This document shows, one piece after another, positions 53,191 to 61,632 of a stretch of 64,000 nucleotides of DNA. Origin of the DNA: Terriglobia bacterium (GTDB taxonomy: Bacteria > Acidobacteriota > Terriglobia > Acidiferrales > UBA7541); contig JAIMAG010000001.1 in the NCBI GenBank assembly GCA_023512135.1, forward strand, positions 248,001-312,000, written 5' to 3'. The position numbers were made by a program, and so were the translations under genes. Positions within the stretch are counted from its first letter, which is position 1; each line of letters starts with the position of its first letter. The notes under the pieces are model-generated. The model made no database searches. It saw nothing but the letters and a program-made list of their open reading frames with translations, and was not told the origin of the DNA.

Positions 53191-53817
53191 ATGATCGGGC
53201 AGTTGCGCGGCCGCCTGGTGGCGAAGCAACCGAATCAGGTGGTGGTGGATGTTGGCGGTGTGGGTTACCTGGTGCAGATTCCGCTTTCCACTTTCACCGG
53301 ACTCGGCGAGGTGAACAGCGAAACCACGCTGCTCATCCATACCCATGTGCGCGAAGACCAGATCGCGCTCTACGGCTTCCTGACCACGCGGGAAAAGCAA
53401 TTGTTCCGGCTGCTGCTGGAAGCTTCCGGGGTGGGTCCGGCGCTCGCCGTGAAACTGCTGTCCGGGATGCCGCTCGACGAGCTGGTGCCGGCCATCCGTC
53501 GCGGCGACGTGGCCCGGCTGGTGCAAATCCCGGGCGTGGGCAGGAAAACCGCCGAGCGCATCGTGGTTGAGCTGCGGGACCGGCTGGCCACCGTGGAAAC
53601 GGCCGCAGAAGAAAAACCGGCGGCACGCACACCGCTCGAGGCCGACGTGCTCAGCGCGCTGCTCAATCTGGGCTACGACCGCCGCGCCGCCGAACGCGCC
53701 ACCGCCGAAGCCGCACGCAACGGCGCCAGCCGCGACTTCGAACAATGGCTGCGCGCGGCGCTGCAGCACCTGAGCCGTTCCGGAAAAGCGGCGGCGGACG
53801 CGCGGGGTGGCGGATAA
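53191..53817 (+). CDS. ruvA: Holliday junction DNA helicase subunit RuvA
   Basis: The 208-residue protein starts '[21 protein letters not shown]'; '[13 protein letters not shown]' and the helix-hairpin-helix pairs '[19 protein letters not shown]' and '[21 protein letters not shown]' (about 74-130) make the junction-binding fold. The C-terminal domain ('[21 protein letters not shown]') contacts RuvB. RuvA tetramers hold the four-way junction open. The stop overlaps the possible GTG start of ruvB. ruvC is not adjacent, unlike the common ruvCAB order. Residues 198-208 are Ala/Gly-rich. Confidence 0.95.
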   Translation: MIGQLRGRLVAKQPNQVVVDVGGVGYLVQIPLSTFTGLGEVNSETTLLIHTHVREDQIALYGFLTTREKQLFRLLLEASGVGPALAVKLLSGMPLDELVPAIRRGDVARLVQIPGVGRKTAERIVVELRDRLATVETAAEEKPAARTPLEADVLSALLNLGYDRRAAERATAEAARNGASRDFEQWLRAALQHLSRSGKAAADARGGG

Positions 53818-53842
53818 GCCAGCCGCAACGGAAGGTTCTGCA

Positions 53843-54877
53843 ATGGCGCGTAAGCCGGTGCAGCGAATTCTTTCCGGGCAACCCATCGATCCCGCCGAGC
53901 GGGATGCCGAGGCCAGTGTTCGCCCGCGGCGCCTGGCCGATTTCGTCGGGCAGGTGCGGGTCAAGGAGAACCTGGCGATCGCCATTGAAGCGGCGCGCAG
54001 CCGGGGCGAAGCACTCGACCACGTGCTCCTGTTCGGCCCGCCCGGGCTGGGCAAAACCACGCTGGCCACCATCCTGGCCAACGAACTCGGTGTGGCCATC
54101 AAAACTTCTTCCGGCCCGCTGCTGGAGCGCAAGGGCGACCTGACCGCGCTGCTCACCGCGCTCGAGCCGCGCGAAGTTTTCTTCCTGGACGAAATCCACC
54201 GCCTGCTGCCCTCGATCGAGGAAATTCTGTATCCGGCCATGGAGGATTTTCGCATTGACCTGGTGATCGGGCAGGGGCCGGGCGCACGCATCCATCCCTA
54301 CCGGCTGAACCGGTTCACCCTGGTGGGAGCCACGACGCGGGCGGGGCTGATTGCGGCACCGCTGCGCTCGCGTTTCGGCATCGTGCACCGGCTCGACTTC
54401 TACACTCCCGAAGACCTGCAGCAGATCATCGAGCGCTCGGCGGCCATCCTGGGGATCGAGATGGACGACGAGGGTGCGGCGGAGATTGCGCGGCGCAGCC
54501 GGGGCACGCCGCGGGTCGCCAACCGGTTGCTCCGCCGCGTGCGGGACTACGCGGAGGTTCGTCGCGATGGCCGCATCACGCGCCAGGTCGCGCGCGAAGC
54601 GCTCGAAAAGCTCGGCGTGGACGAGCACGGACTGGACGAGATGGACCGCAGCCTGCTGCTGACCATCATCCAGAAATACAACGGCGGGCCGGTCGGACTG
54701 AACACGCTGGCTGCCGCGCTGAGCGAAGAAGAAGACGCCATCGAAGAAATCTACGAGCCCTACCTGATGCAGCTCGGCCTGATCGACCGCACGCAGCGAG
54801 GCCGGATGGCCACAGCGCTGGCCTACAACTACTTCGGACTGCAGGCGCCGCGCAGCGCGCAGTCCGGCCTGTTCTAG
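53843..54877 (+). CDS. ruvB: Holliday junction DNA helicase subunit RuvB
   Basis: I choose the ATG at 53843 (GGAAGG upstream); a GTG at 53807 overlapping ruvA would add 12 residues. The AAA+ core has Walker A '[21 protein letters not shown]', Walker B '[12 protein letters not shown]', sensor '[21 protein letters not shown]' with the arginine finger, and the winged-helix C-terminus '[21 protein letters not shown]'. Hexamers of RuvB pump DNA through RuvA-bound junctions in recombinational repair. Length (344) is normal. It is followed by folK with a 25-base gap. Confidence 0.96.
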   Translation: MARKPVQRILSGQPIDPAERDAEASVRPRRLADFVGQVRVKENLAIAIEAARSRGEALDHVLLFGPPGLGKTTLATILANELGVAIKTSSGPLLERKGDLTALLTALEPREVFFLDEIHRLLPSIEEILYPAMEDFRIDLVIGQGPGARIHPYRLNRFTLVGATTRAGLIAAPLRSRFGIVHRLDFYTPEDLQQIIERSAAILGIEMDDEGAAEIARRSRGTPRVANRLLRRVRDYAEVRRDGRITRQVAREALEKLGVDEHGLDEMDRSLLLTIIQKYNGGPVGLNTLAAALSEEEDAIEEIYEPYLMQLGLIDRTQRGRMATALAYNYFGLQAPRSAQSGLF

Positions 54878-54902
54878 CCGCACCGCGCGGAGTGCACCGT
54901 CC

Positions 54903-55397
54903 ATGGGCCTGCGAAAAACGGTCTATCTCTCGCTGGGTTCCAATCTGGGGGACCGCCGCGCGCATCTGGCCCGTGCGCAGCAGGCGCTGGAAGCGGCCGG
55001 CATCCGAATTCTGCGACAGGCATCGCTCTACGCGACCGAGCCGGTGGGACGGGCGGCGCAACACTGGTTCCTGAATACGGTCGTAGAAGCGGAAACGGAG
55101 CTGATGCCGCGGCAACTGCTCCGCGCGGTTCAGGACGTCGAGCGGCGTCTGGGCCGCCGGCGCCTGGTGCGCAACGGACCGCGCGTGGTGGATATCGACA
55201 TTCTGTTCTACGGCAACAGCGTCGTGCGTGCTGCAGAGCTGCAAATTCCTCATCCCCGGCTGGCCGAGCGACGGTTTGTGCTGGCGCCGCTGCGCGAACT
55301 GGCCCCCACGCTGCGGCACCCGATCCTGGGCCGCACCATTGCCGAACTGCTCGCCACAGCGCCGGATTACGCCCAGGTGCGCCGGTGGCGGGGCTGA
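54903..55397 (+). CDS. folK: 2-amino-4-hydroxy-6-hydroxymethyldihydropteridine pyrophosphokinase
   Basis: The 164-residue product has the HPPK pattern: 'TVYLSLGSNLGDRRAHLARAQ' (about 6-26), 'LYATEPVGRAAQHWFLNTVVE', 'GRRRLVRNGPRVVDIDILFYG' with the D-x-D metal pair (about 89-109), and 'IPHPRLAERRFVLAPLRELAP'. It transfers pyrophosphate from ATP to the pterin in folate synthesis. There is no other fol gene in the window. The start ATG has no strong ribosome site. It may ride on the ruvAB transcript. Confidence 0.95.
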   Translation: MGLRKTVYLSLGSNLGDRRAHLARAQQALEAAGIRILRQASLYATEPVGRAAQHWFLNTVVEAETELMPRQLLRAVQDVERRLGRRRLVRNGPRVVDIDILFYGNSVVRAAELQIPHPRLAERRFVLAPLRELAPTLRHPILGRTIAELLATAPDYAQVRRWRG

Positions 55398-55499
55398 CCG
55401 TGGCGAGAAAAGCAGTGCAAGTGTCCTTCCCAGAACACCTCGTAGAAACGAGCTGATGGATGGTGCCTTTCCCGGTGGGCGGAGTTGTTTCGCCCGCGA

Positions 55500-56009
55500 T
55501 CAGAACGGCTGCTCATCAGCCGAAGGACCGTAGATGGCGGGCACCGGCACGTCGTTCAGCCGGAGATAGACACCGAGCTGGGCTCGATGGTGAATCAGGT
55601 GATTCAGCACGAAGCTGCGCAGCACTGAGACGCGCGGCAGGGTCATCAGCTCCTGACCGCCTTTCAGCAGGGTCCAGTTCTGTCGTAGATGCTCATCGCT
55701 GGCACCGGCGATGGCCGCGCGCGCGGCGGCTACGTTTTTGTCGAACGCTTCCAGCAGTTGCTGACGCGTACCGGGCTCGGGTTCGCGATAGGGCGGGGCA
55801 CCCGGCGGAGACAGGTCGAGGCGGTCCTGCTGAATGGTGATGACCGCCCAGGACGGCAGATTGGCCAGATGCCCGGCCAGCCAGCCCATCGTGGGAGATT
55901 TCGGGTGGGGTCGCCAATCGAACCGATTCTCAGGAACGCGCTCGAGCGTTTTGCGCGCCTTTTCCATCTCGTAGTCGAACTCGGGCAGAAGCGCATCACG
56001 AATCGGCAT
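55500..56009 (-). CDS. DinB-like four-helix-bundle protein
   Basis: The ATG at 56009 follows AGGGGGTACTTC. The 169-residue protein is a DinB/YfiT-type bundle: 'LLPEFDYEMEKARKTLERVPE', the first metal His in 'GWLAGHLANLPSWA' (about 42-55), and the closing pair in 'RSFVLNHLIHHRAQLGVYLRL' (about 130-150). The His triad (GH..., NHLIHH) suggests a bound metal. Members include thiol transferases (BSH, mycothiol) and proteins of unknown role. No partner is evident. It is convergent with folK. Confidence 0.88.
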   Translation of the reverse strand: MPIRDALLPEFDYEMEKARKTLERVPENRFDWRPHPKSPTMGWLAGHLANLPSWAVITIQQDRLDLSPPGAPPYREPEPGTRQQLLEAFDKNVAAARAAIAGASDEHLRQNWTLLKGGQELMTLPRVSVLRSFVLNHLIHHRAQLGVYLRLNDVPVPAIYGPSADEQPF

Positions 56010-56078
56010 CGAAGTACCCCCTGAACTTCGGCTATTGTACACGAACTTCCACGAAATAGGCCTGCCCGTTTGCTTTCG

Positions 56079-57221
56079 TTATTCCGTGGTGCGAGCAATT
56101 TTCATCCAGTGCAGAAGCACTTCGGCCGGCGCCAGGGCCTCCAGCGCAATTTCCACGTGCCGGCCCTCGCGCACCTGTCGCCAGCGATAGACACCGGGCT
56201 CGACTTCCGTGCTCACCGTACCCCGCAGTGGCCTGAGAAACTGCTGGGCGTCTTCGACGGCAACCGGCTCGCGTGTCCGGGGCCGCGCCAGGGCTTCGAC
56301 TGCATAGCTCCGCACCAGCTTCGACCAGTAACGCTGGAAAAGCTCCGCGGAAGCAAACACGTCGGCCCAGGCCAGCTCGCCGCCGTAGGCCACCACGACG
56401 CCGGCGATGCGGTCTTTCCCCAGCCGTTCGGCGGCACGAGCGAAACGGCGCTCGACCTCGGCCGCAAACGTTTCCACGGACCGCCCAATGCGCGAGCCTT
56501 TGTAGATGTGCGCGTAGGATTCGGTGCGGGCCTCGCGGCCGATGACGGCATCCATGGTTTCGGCGGTGATGTGGCGCGGGGTCTCCGGACTGGATGGACT
56601 CGCGGCTGCCTGCGCCGTGGTTCCGCTGCGCACCGCCGACCAGACGCGCTGCTGGTCCTGGGCGACGGCAGCCTGCTCGCGCACACTGGGATGCGCGATC
56701 AGGCCGGCACCGACAAAGGTCTCGCCGGACGACCAGCGGCCGCGTTCCACACAGAAGACATCGAGGGGCAACGGCTCGGCGCCGGGTGGCACGATGCGGT
56801 CTTTGGCCACTACGCGGTCCTGCTTGCCGCCGCTGACGATTTCGCCCGCCAGCAGCAGCAGGGGTCTGGTGCCGCGATTCACCAGCACCAGACGGTTCAC
56901 GTCCGGGCTGGATTGTGCCGGCCTCTCCGGCTGGAACATACGCTCGGCATGCGGTTCCCGGCCGTCGCGAGAACGCCGCAGGATCGCGCCGCCGAGCTCG
57001 GTCACTACGACCTCGCCAGAAGTCAGCGCCTCGTCCAGCGTGACGAACTCTGCGGTCGTCGCTGAGCGGTCGACCAGCACTGGAAATACGCTCAGATTTT
57101 CATATCGCACCGGCTCGGCCACACGCCAGCCGGACGCCGACGTCGATGGCAGTGCGCCTCCGTGGGAAACAACCAGCACGAAGCCCAGCGCGACGAGGGT
57201 GGTCCAACTCTGTGATTTCAT
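56079..57221 (-). CDS. exported ARPP-1 (DUF6569)-type protein
   Basis: The ATG at 57221 follows GAGGAGG by eight bases and begins a signal peptide (1-25). The mature protein has the ARPP-1 core: 'YENLSVFPVLVDR', 'FVTLDEALTSGEVVVTELGGA', 'VNRLVLVNRGTRPLLLLAGEI' and 'GGKQDRVVAKDRIVPPGAEPL', then 'DVFCVERGRW' and 'GREARTESYAHIYKGSRIGRS'. The second half is a beta/alpha domain with 'AGVVVAYGGELAWADVFASAE'. The family is known only as a domain associated with rhodanese/phosphatase-type genes. Function is unknown; the N-terminal domain is recalled from family text, not searched. It is divergent from the TPR gene at 57358. Confidence 0.7.
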   Translation of the reverse strand: MKSQSWTTLVALGFVLVVSHGGALPSTSASGWRVAEPVRYENLSVFPVLVDRSATTAEFVTLDEALTSGEVVVTELGGAILRRSRDGREPHAERMFQPERPAQSSPDVNRLVLVNRGTRPLLLLAGEIVSGGKQDRVVAKDRIVPPGAEPLPLDVFCVERGRWSSGETFVGAGLIAHPSVREQAAVAQDQQRVWSAVRSGTTAQAAASPSSPETPRHITAETMDAVIGREARTESYAHIYKGSRIGRSVETFAAEVERRFARAAERLGKDRIAGVVVAYGGELAWADVFASAELFQRYWSKLVRSYAVEALARPRTREPVAVEDAQQFLRPLRGTVSTEVEPGVYRWRQVREGRHVEIALEALAPAEVLLHWMKIARTTE

Positions 57222-57357
57222 GGCAGCCCTCCTCAGCCTTAGAACGGAGAGAGTGTGATTTCTTGCAATTTTAGCAGCGGCTGCACGCGGGCCTGCTGCC
57301 GGTTGATTCCCGCCACCGGCTTGCGTATGCTTGCCTATATCCCTGCGAGGAAAGCAC

Positions 57358-58347
57358 GTGAAGCCCTTCCGAAGACTCCTCCGCGGCCTTTGTTGGGCAG
57401 GACTGCTCACCATCCTGCTGACCCCGCACCTGTGTGCTCAGGATAGTGGCGTCATCGAAGGTTTTATCCGCGGGCCAGATGCCAAACCACTGCCACACGT
57501 CGTCGTGGTGCTCAAAAACGCGGGCGGTGTGCAGGTGGACCGCACGCTCACCAATATGGAAGGGCACTATCTGTTTTTCTTGGTGCCGCCCGGGCAATAC
57601 GTAGTGAGCGTCGAACCGAAGTCTCCGTATGTGGGGGATTCCCGATACGTAGAAATCATAACCGGTGAGCGAGACGCGCACCGCCGGGTGGATTTTCAGC
57701 TCGACCGGCTGGGCAGTCCGCAGCCGACCACGCCGCCCGAGCCGGTGTTCGTTCAGCGCGTGCCGGCGGAGGCCGAGCAGGCTTACGAATTGGCACTCGA
57801 ACTTTTCAAGCAGGGCCGAGTCGGGCAGGCGCGAGCGCAACTCGAGCATGCCATTCAACTCTTCCCTGAATATTTTCTGGCGTTGAACCGGCTCGGGCTG
57901 GAGGCCTTGCGGGCCGGAGAGGTCGCTGCCAGCGAGCAGTGGTTCAGCCGGGCATTGCGCGCAAATCCGAATTCGGCCAGTGCACGCTTCGGCATGGGCT
58001 GGGTGCACTATCAGAAAGGAGAGTGGCAAGCGGCAGCCGAACAGTTGCGCCGTTCTGCCGAACTGAATCCTGCCGTTCCGGAAACTCACTGGTATCTGGG
58101 ATTGACTGCCCTGGAACTCGCCTTGTGGAAGGAATCCGAAGCCGCCTTTCGCCGTTTTCTCGCCCTGCGACCGGCCGAACAGCATCCCATCGTTTACCTG
58201 TACCTGGCCTCCGCACTCGACCAGCAAAAGCGGCATTCGGAAGCGGCCCGTGCGCTGCGTACGTACCTCAGTCTGGTTCCGCCAGAACAACGGACCGAAA
58301 AGCTGAAACAACTGCTCGCCCGCATGGAAGCGAAAGGACGACCGTAA
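57358..58347 (+). CDS. secreted TPR protein with N-terminal carboxypeptidase-regulatory-like domain (second copy)
   Basis: I use the GTG at 57358, seven bases after GAGGAAA, which starts a signal peptide (LRGLCWAGLLTILLTPHLCAQ); a TTG at 57331 is a poorer choice. The beta domain ('GVIEGFIRGPDAKPLPHVVVV', 'TNMEGHYLFFLVPPGQYVVSV') is followed by about five TPR units ('AYELALELFKQGRVGQARAQL', 'YFLALNRLGLEALRAGEVAAS'). The architecture and order equal those of the protein at 5816-6850, a distant paralogue. These are envelope proteins with unknown partners. It precedes, with a 62-base gap, an M20-type amidase. Confidence 0.85.
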   Translation: MKPFRRLLRGLCWAGLLTILLTPHLCAQDSGVIEGFIRGPDAKPLPHVVVVLKNAGGVQVDRTLTNMEGHYLFFLVPPGQYVVSVEPKSPYVGDSRYVEIITGERDAHRRVDFQLDRLGSPQPTTPPEPVFVQRVPAEAEQAYELALELFKQGRVGQARAQLEHAIQLFPEYFLALNRLGLEALRAGEVAASEQWFSRALRANPNSASARFGMGWVHYQKGEWQAAAEQLRRSAELNPAVPETHWYLGLTALELALWKESEAAFRRFLALRPAEQHPIVYLYLASALDQQKRHSEAARALRTYLSLVPPEQRTEKLKQLLARMEAKGRP

Positions 58348-58409
58348 GCAACGCAGGTGCCTTGCTGGGCGTGCGCGGCATGTGGCAGACTGCCTCGGCG
58401 GAGGTCGCC

Positions 58410-59783
58410 ATGCGTGCCAGCCAACGGCTTGGGATTTGTGGACTCTGCCTGTTCCTGTTGGCCATCCCGGATCGGGGATCACCCGATCTGGAAAGCACCG
58501 CCCGCGCGGCTGAGCAGGCCGGGCCATCGCTGCACGTAAACGGTGCGCGGCTGCGGCAGACCCTAGAAAAACTTTCTGAGTTCGGCCGGCCCGCCGGCGC
58601 CACCTTCGCCGACGGAGTCACCCGGCTCGGCTTCAGCGAAGAAGACCTGGCCGCGCGGGAGTATGTGATGGGCCTGATGCGCGCGGCCGGACTGGACGTG
58701 CGTGTCGACCCGGCCGGGAACATCTTCGGCCGGCGCGCCGGAACCGAAGACCTGCCGGTACTTCTGTTCGGCTCGCACATCGATTCGGTGCCCAACGGCG
58801 GTAACTTCGATGGCGACGTGGGCAGCCTGGGAGCGATCGAAGTCATCCGCGCCATGAATGAGCACGGCGTGCGCACGCGTCATCCGCTCGAGGTCGTCAT
58901 CTGGACCAACGAAGAAGGGCACCACTTCGGCAAAGGCCTGTTCGGGTCCAGCGCCGCAGCTGGCCTGCTCTCGCCGGACGTCCTCGAGCGGCGCGATGAG
59001 CAGGGGCTGAGCATTGCCGACTGGCTCCACCGATACGGACAGGACCCGGCCCGCTTCCTCGAAGCCAGGCTGCCCCCGAACTACTTCGTCGCTTATCTGG
59101 AGCTGCACATCGAGCAGGGCGGCATCCTCGACCGCGAAAAGATCCCCATCGGTGTGGTCGAAGGCATCGTGGGCATCCACTGGTATACCTGCCAGGCGCA
59201 CGGCTTCGCCAATCACGCCGGTACCACGCCGATGGACCAGCGGCGCGACGCTCTGGCCGCCGCGGCCAAGGCTGTGCTCGCCGTACGCGAAGAGGTCCGC
59301 CGCGAGCCCGGCCGGCAGGTGGGCACGGTCGGCTACATGAAGGTCGAACCTGGCGCGCGCAATATCATTCCGGCCCGGGTCGAGTTTCCGGTCGAGCTGC
59401 GCGACCTGGACGCTGCAAAAATCGAGCGCATCTGGGAACGCATCCAGCAACGCTTCCAGCAGATCGAACGAGAGGAAAGCGTCCGGATTTCGTGCACGCT
59501 CCTCAGCAGCGACCGGCCCGCACTCACCGATCCGGCCATCCGCCAGGCGATTCGCCAAGCCGCCGATTCGGCTGGCCTGAGGTTCCTCGACCTGCCCAGC
59601 GGGGCCGGCCACGATGCGCAACAGATGGCGCGGCTTGGCCCGGTCGGCATGATTTTCATCCCCAGCCGCGGTGGCATCAGCCATTCCCCGCAGGAATTCA
59701 GCGACTGGGAAGACATTGCCCGCGGCGCCGAAGTTCTCTACCGCACCATCCTGCTGCTCGACCGAAACCCGCCCCCGCGCTGA
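58410..59783 (+). CDS. M20-family hydantoinase/carbamoylase-type amidase
   Basis: The ATG at 58410 has GGAGG upstream; a signal-like hydrophobic stretch (about 1-22) suggests export or a membrane stub. Metal ligands of the zinc amidohydrolase core: 'LFGSHIDSVPNGGNFDGDVG' (His and Asp, about 108-127), 'WTNEEGHHFGKGLFGSSAA' (Glu pair, about 150-168), 'YLELHIEQGGILDREKIPIGV' (about 227-247), and 'HAGTTPMDQRRDAL' plus the distal 'LPSGAGHDAQQMARLGPVGMI' (about 390-410). This pattern is the N-carbamoyl-L-amino-acid hydrolase/allantoate amidohydrolase subfamily. The natural substrate is unknown. It cleaves an amide or ureido bond. Confidence 0.88.
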   Translation: MRASQRLGICGLCLFLLAIPDRGSPDLESTARAAEQAGPSLHVNGARLRQTLEKLSEFGRPAGATFADGVTRLGFSEEDLAAREYVMGLMRAAGLDVRVDPAGNIFGRRAGTEDLPVLLFGSHIDSVPNGGNFDGDVGSLGAIEVIRAMNEHGVRTRHPLEVVIWTNEEGHHFGKGLFGSSAAAGLLSPDVLERRDEQGLSIADWLHRYGQDPARFLEARLPPNYFVAYLELHIEQGGILDREKIPIGVVEGIVGIHWYTCQAHGFANHAGTTPMDQRRDALAAAAKAVLAVREEVRREPGRQVGTVGYMKVEPGARNIIPARVEFPVELRDLDAAKIERIWERIQQRFQQIEREESVRISCTLLSSDRPALTDPAIRQAIRQAADSAGLRFLDLPSGAGHDAQQMARLGPVGMIFIPSRGGISHSPQEFSDWEDIARGAEVLYRTILLLDRNPPPR

Positions 59784-60135
59784 AAACATCGCCCGCAACC
59801 AGGTTTTACTTCGAGCGGTAATCCGCATGCACGGCAGATGTACCTGCAAGCCGTACCTTTTTGGGCTTCTGGCAGGGGCAGTTTTGGGCAACCCCGCCCT
59901 AGGTAGAGCTATCCCGGACTGTGAAAAAATTTCCTGCCCCCGCTGACTCCACAAAACGGATATTTCCCCCACCCTGATTCCAATCAATTGCAAAATAAGA
60001 ACTTATTTTTTAGGTGCAGTGCTGGCCTACTGGCACCCAAATTGTGGGTCAGGCTAGGAGGAAGACGCGCGAAGCCCGGGTGCTTCCGGCGCTCTTGCAA
60101 GCGCGCAGAAGCAGGAGTCAGAAACAGGAGGAACC
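59784..60135 (+). other. intergenic stretch, upstream region of the glycine-zipper lipoprotein
   Basis: No gene fits here. The region is AT-richer than its surroundings after about 59940. It contains the 18-bp palindrome at 59992-60009 and a possible small hairpin near 60011-60060. I see no convincing -35/-10 pair. Confidence 0.45.
59992..60009. promoter_or_regulatory. 18-bp AT-rich palindrome (possible operator)
   Basis: AAAATAAG and CTTATTTT are exact reverse complements separated by AA. It lies about 127 bases before the lipoprotein start. A dimeric regulator could bind it; this is unproven. Confidence 0.3.
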
Positions 60136-60750
60136 ATGAGGCACATTCGACGGATTCTACCCGCGGTGCTGACGGCAGCAGCGCTGGTGCTGGCGGGCTG
60201 TTCGCTGAGCGCGGTGGAAACGGTCACCGTACCGCAGGGCACCACGCTGGAGGTGCGGTTGGTCAACCGGCTCAGTTCCGACGGCAACCGCGCTGGCGAT
60301 ACGTTCCTGGCCACCGTGGAGCGGCCCGTGGTGGTCAACGGCAAGGTTGTGATTCCGGCTGGCGCCGAGGTCACGGGAAGGGTGACGCGCGCGGTGGAGT
60401 CCGGCAAGCTGAAGCAGCGGGCCGAGCTGTGGGTCACGCTCGAGCAGGTGGAGCTACGCGGCAAAACGTACGCCATCCGAACTTCGACAACCGGACACAA
60501 AGAGGGCAGTAAAGCCAAGCGCGACATTCTGTTCATCGGCGGCGGGGCGGGTGCCGGAGCCGCCATCGGCGGAGCCGCCGGCGGAGGCAGCGGAGCGCTG
60601 ATCGGCGCAGCCATCGGCGCCGGTGCCGGCACGGTCGGCGCGATGATGACCGGTGAACGCGACATCGTCTTCCCGCCGGAAACCCTGCTCCGGTTCCGTC
60701 TGCAGGAAGCTGTCCCGCTGCCTGTGGCAGACGAGGCCAAAAAGCGCTAG
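60136..60750 (+). CDS. lipoprotein with glycine-zipper segment
   Basis: The ATG at 60136 follows AGGAGGAACC. The lipobox LVLAGC (Cys22) follows a hydrophobic signal. The mid part (about 30-125) is beta-rich: 'PQGTTLEVRLVNRLSSDGNRA', 'GKVVIPAGAEVTGRVTRAVES'. Then comes a long Gly/Ala-only stretch with repeated GxxxG (about 131-180, 'GAGAGAAIGGAAGGGSGALIG') which is the glycine-zipper type of membrane-inserting helix pair, and a short beta end. Such proteins are outer-membrane or cell-envelope lipoproteins; no enzyme motif is seen. It ends at a strong terminator. Confidence 0.82.
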   Translation: MRHIRRILPAVLTAAALVLAGCSLSAVETVTVPQGTTLEVRLVNRLSSDGNRAGDTFLATVERPVVVNGKVVIPAGAEVTGRVTRAVESGKLKQRAELWVTLEQVELRGKTYAIRTSTTGHKEGSKAKRDILFIGGGAGAGAAIGGAAGGGSGALIGAAIGAGAGTVGAMMTGERDIVFPPETLLRFRLQEAVPLPVADEAKKR

Positions 60751-60776
60751 TTCGCTGCGTGGACCGTCCGGAAAAC

Positions 60777-60815
60777 GGCCGCCCGGGTCGGCGCATCGGG
60801 CGGCCCTGTCTTTTT
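60777..60815 (+). terminator. intrinsic terminator
   Basis: A perfect 9-bp GC stem (60777-60785 with 60797-60805, loop of eleven) is followed by CTGTCTTTTT. It begins 26 bases after the stop of the glycine-zipper lipoprotein gene. Confidence 0.85.
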
Positions 60816-60838
60816 GCGCGTACAGGCCGCGCAGGGCA

Positions 60839-61462
60839 TCACGATGCGCCGAACTGGCTGCCCGGCTCGGGCTTGCGCCGCTTCTTTTTGCGCGCTTCGA
60901 TTTCCTGTTCTTGGCGCTCCCATTCGGCGATTTCTTCTTCGGTCATATAGTAGTCTTCGCGGGAAGCAAACATGCGGCCGGCTCCGACCGTTCGGGGTGC
61001 AAGTTTTCGCGGAGCCTGCTCGGACGGGCGGCGAAACTCGTGGCGGATGGGCTGCGCCAGCACACCGGCTTCGAGCAACAGGTCACTGACGCGTTCCAGG
61101 AAATCGTGCAGGTGGATGGGTTTGAGAACAAAAGGCAAGCCCATCCGCTCGAGAGCGGGTTGCGCAGTCGGGGCGGCTCCTTCCGGCACGAGAAACAACG
61201 TCCGTACCCGGCGCGCCGCCGCGGGTGCCGGCGCTTCGGTCAGTTCACGCAGAATCTGAAAGACCGGCCCGTCCAGACCCGTCAGCACCACGTTGGCCAC
61301 GACAAGCGACCAGTTGGCAGCCGCCAGCAACTGCAACGCCTGGCGCGCCTCGGTGACCACTTCCACACGCCAGCCTTCAGCAGAGAGCACATGCGCCAGC
61401 GCGGCGCGCGTGCCGGGGTCGTCGTCGAGAATCAGGATGCCCGCAACCAGCTCGTCTGCCAT
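60839..61462 (-). CDS. response-regulator-like receiver protein without the phospho-acceptor Asp
   Basis: From the ATG at 61462 the N-terminal 125 residues are a CheY-like receiver: 'GILILDDDPGTRAALAHVLSA' with the acidic Mg pocket (Asp13-15), the conserved Lys in 'FVLKPIHLHDFLERV' (about 105). But the acceptor position, expected as D in 'V-D-x-x-x-P-G-x-D-G', reads 'VVANVVLTGLDG', with Asn57. So normal Asp phosphorylation is unlikely. The remainder is a basic helical tail with 'YMTEEEIAEWERQEQEIEA' and Lys/Arg repeats; there is no DNA-binding domain. It may act as a phosphorylation-independent adaptor. It converges on the lipoprotein gene. Confidence 0.8.
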   Translation of the reverse strand: MADELVAGILILDDDPGTRAALAHVLSAEGWRVEVVTEARQALQLLAAANWSLVVANVVLTGLDGPVFQILRELTEAPAPAAARRVRTLFLVPEGAAPTAQPALERMGLPFVLKPIHLHDFLERVSDLLLEAGVLAQPIRHEFRRPSEQAPRKLAPRTVGAGRMFASREDYYMTEEEIAEWERQEQEIEARKKKRRKPEPGSQFGAS

Positions 61463-61632
61463 CGCCACGCCTGTCGCGCAGGCAACGCCAGCATAGCAGA
61501 AGCACCTGCACACAGCCGCCCCGGGCTGTCGGGCTGTTTCCTGCACGACATCCCATCCGGACAGGCCACGAAAAAAACTTGACAGGGCGAAGAAAAAGCG
61601 AATATACTCCCGCTACCCGCGGGAGGCGGGCC

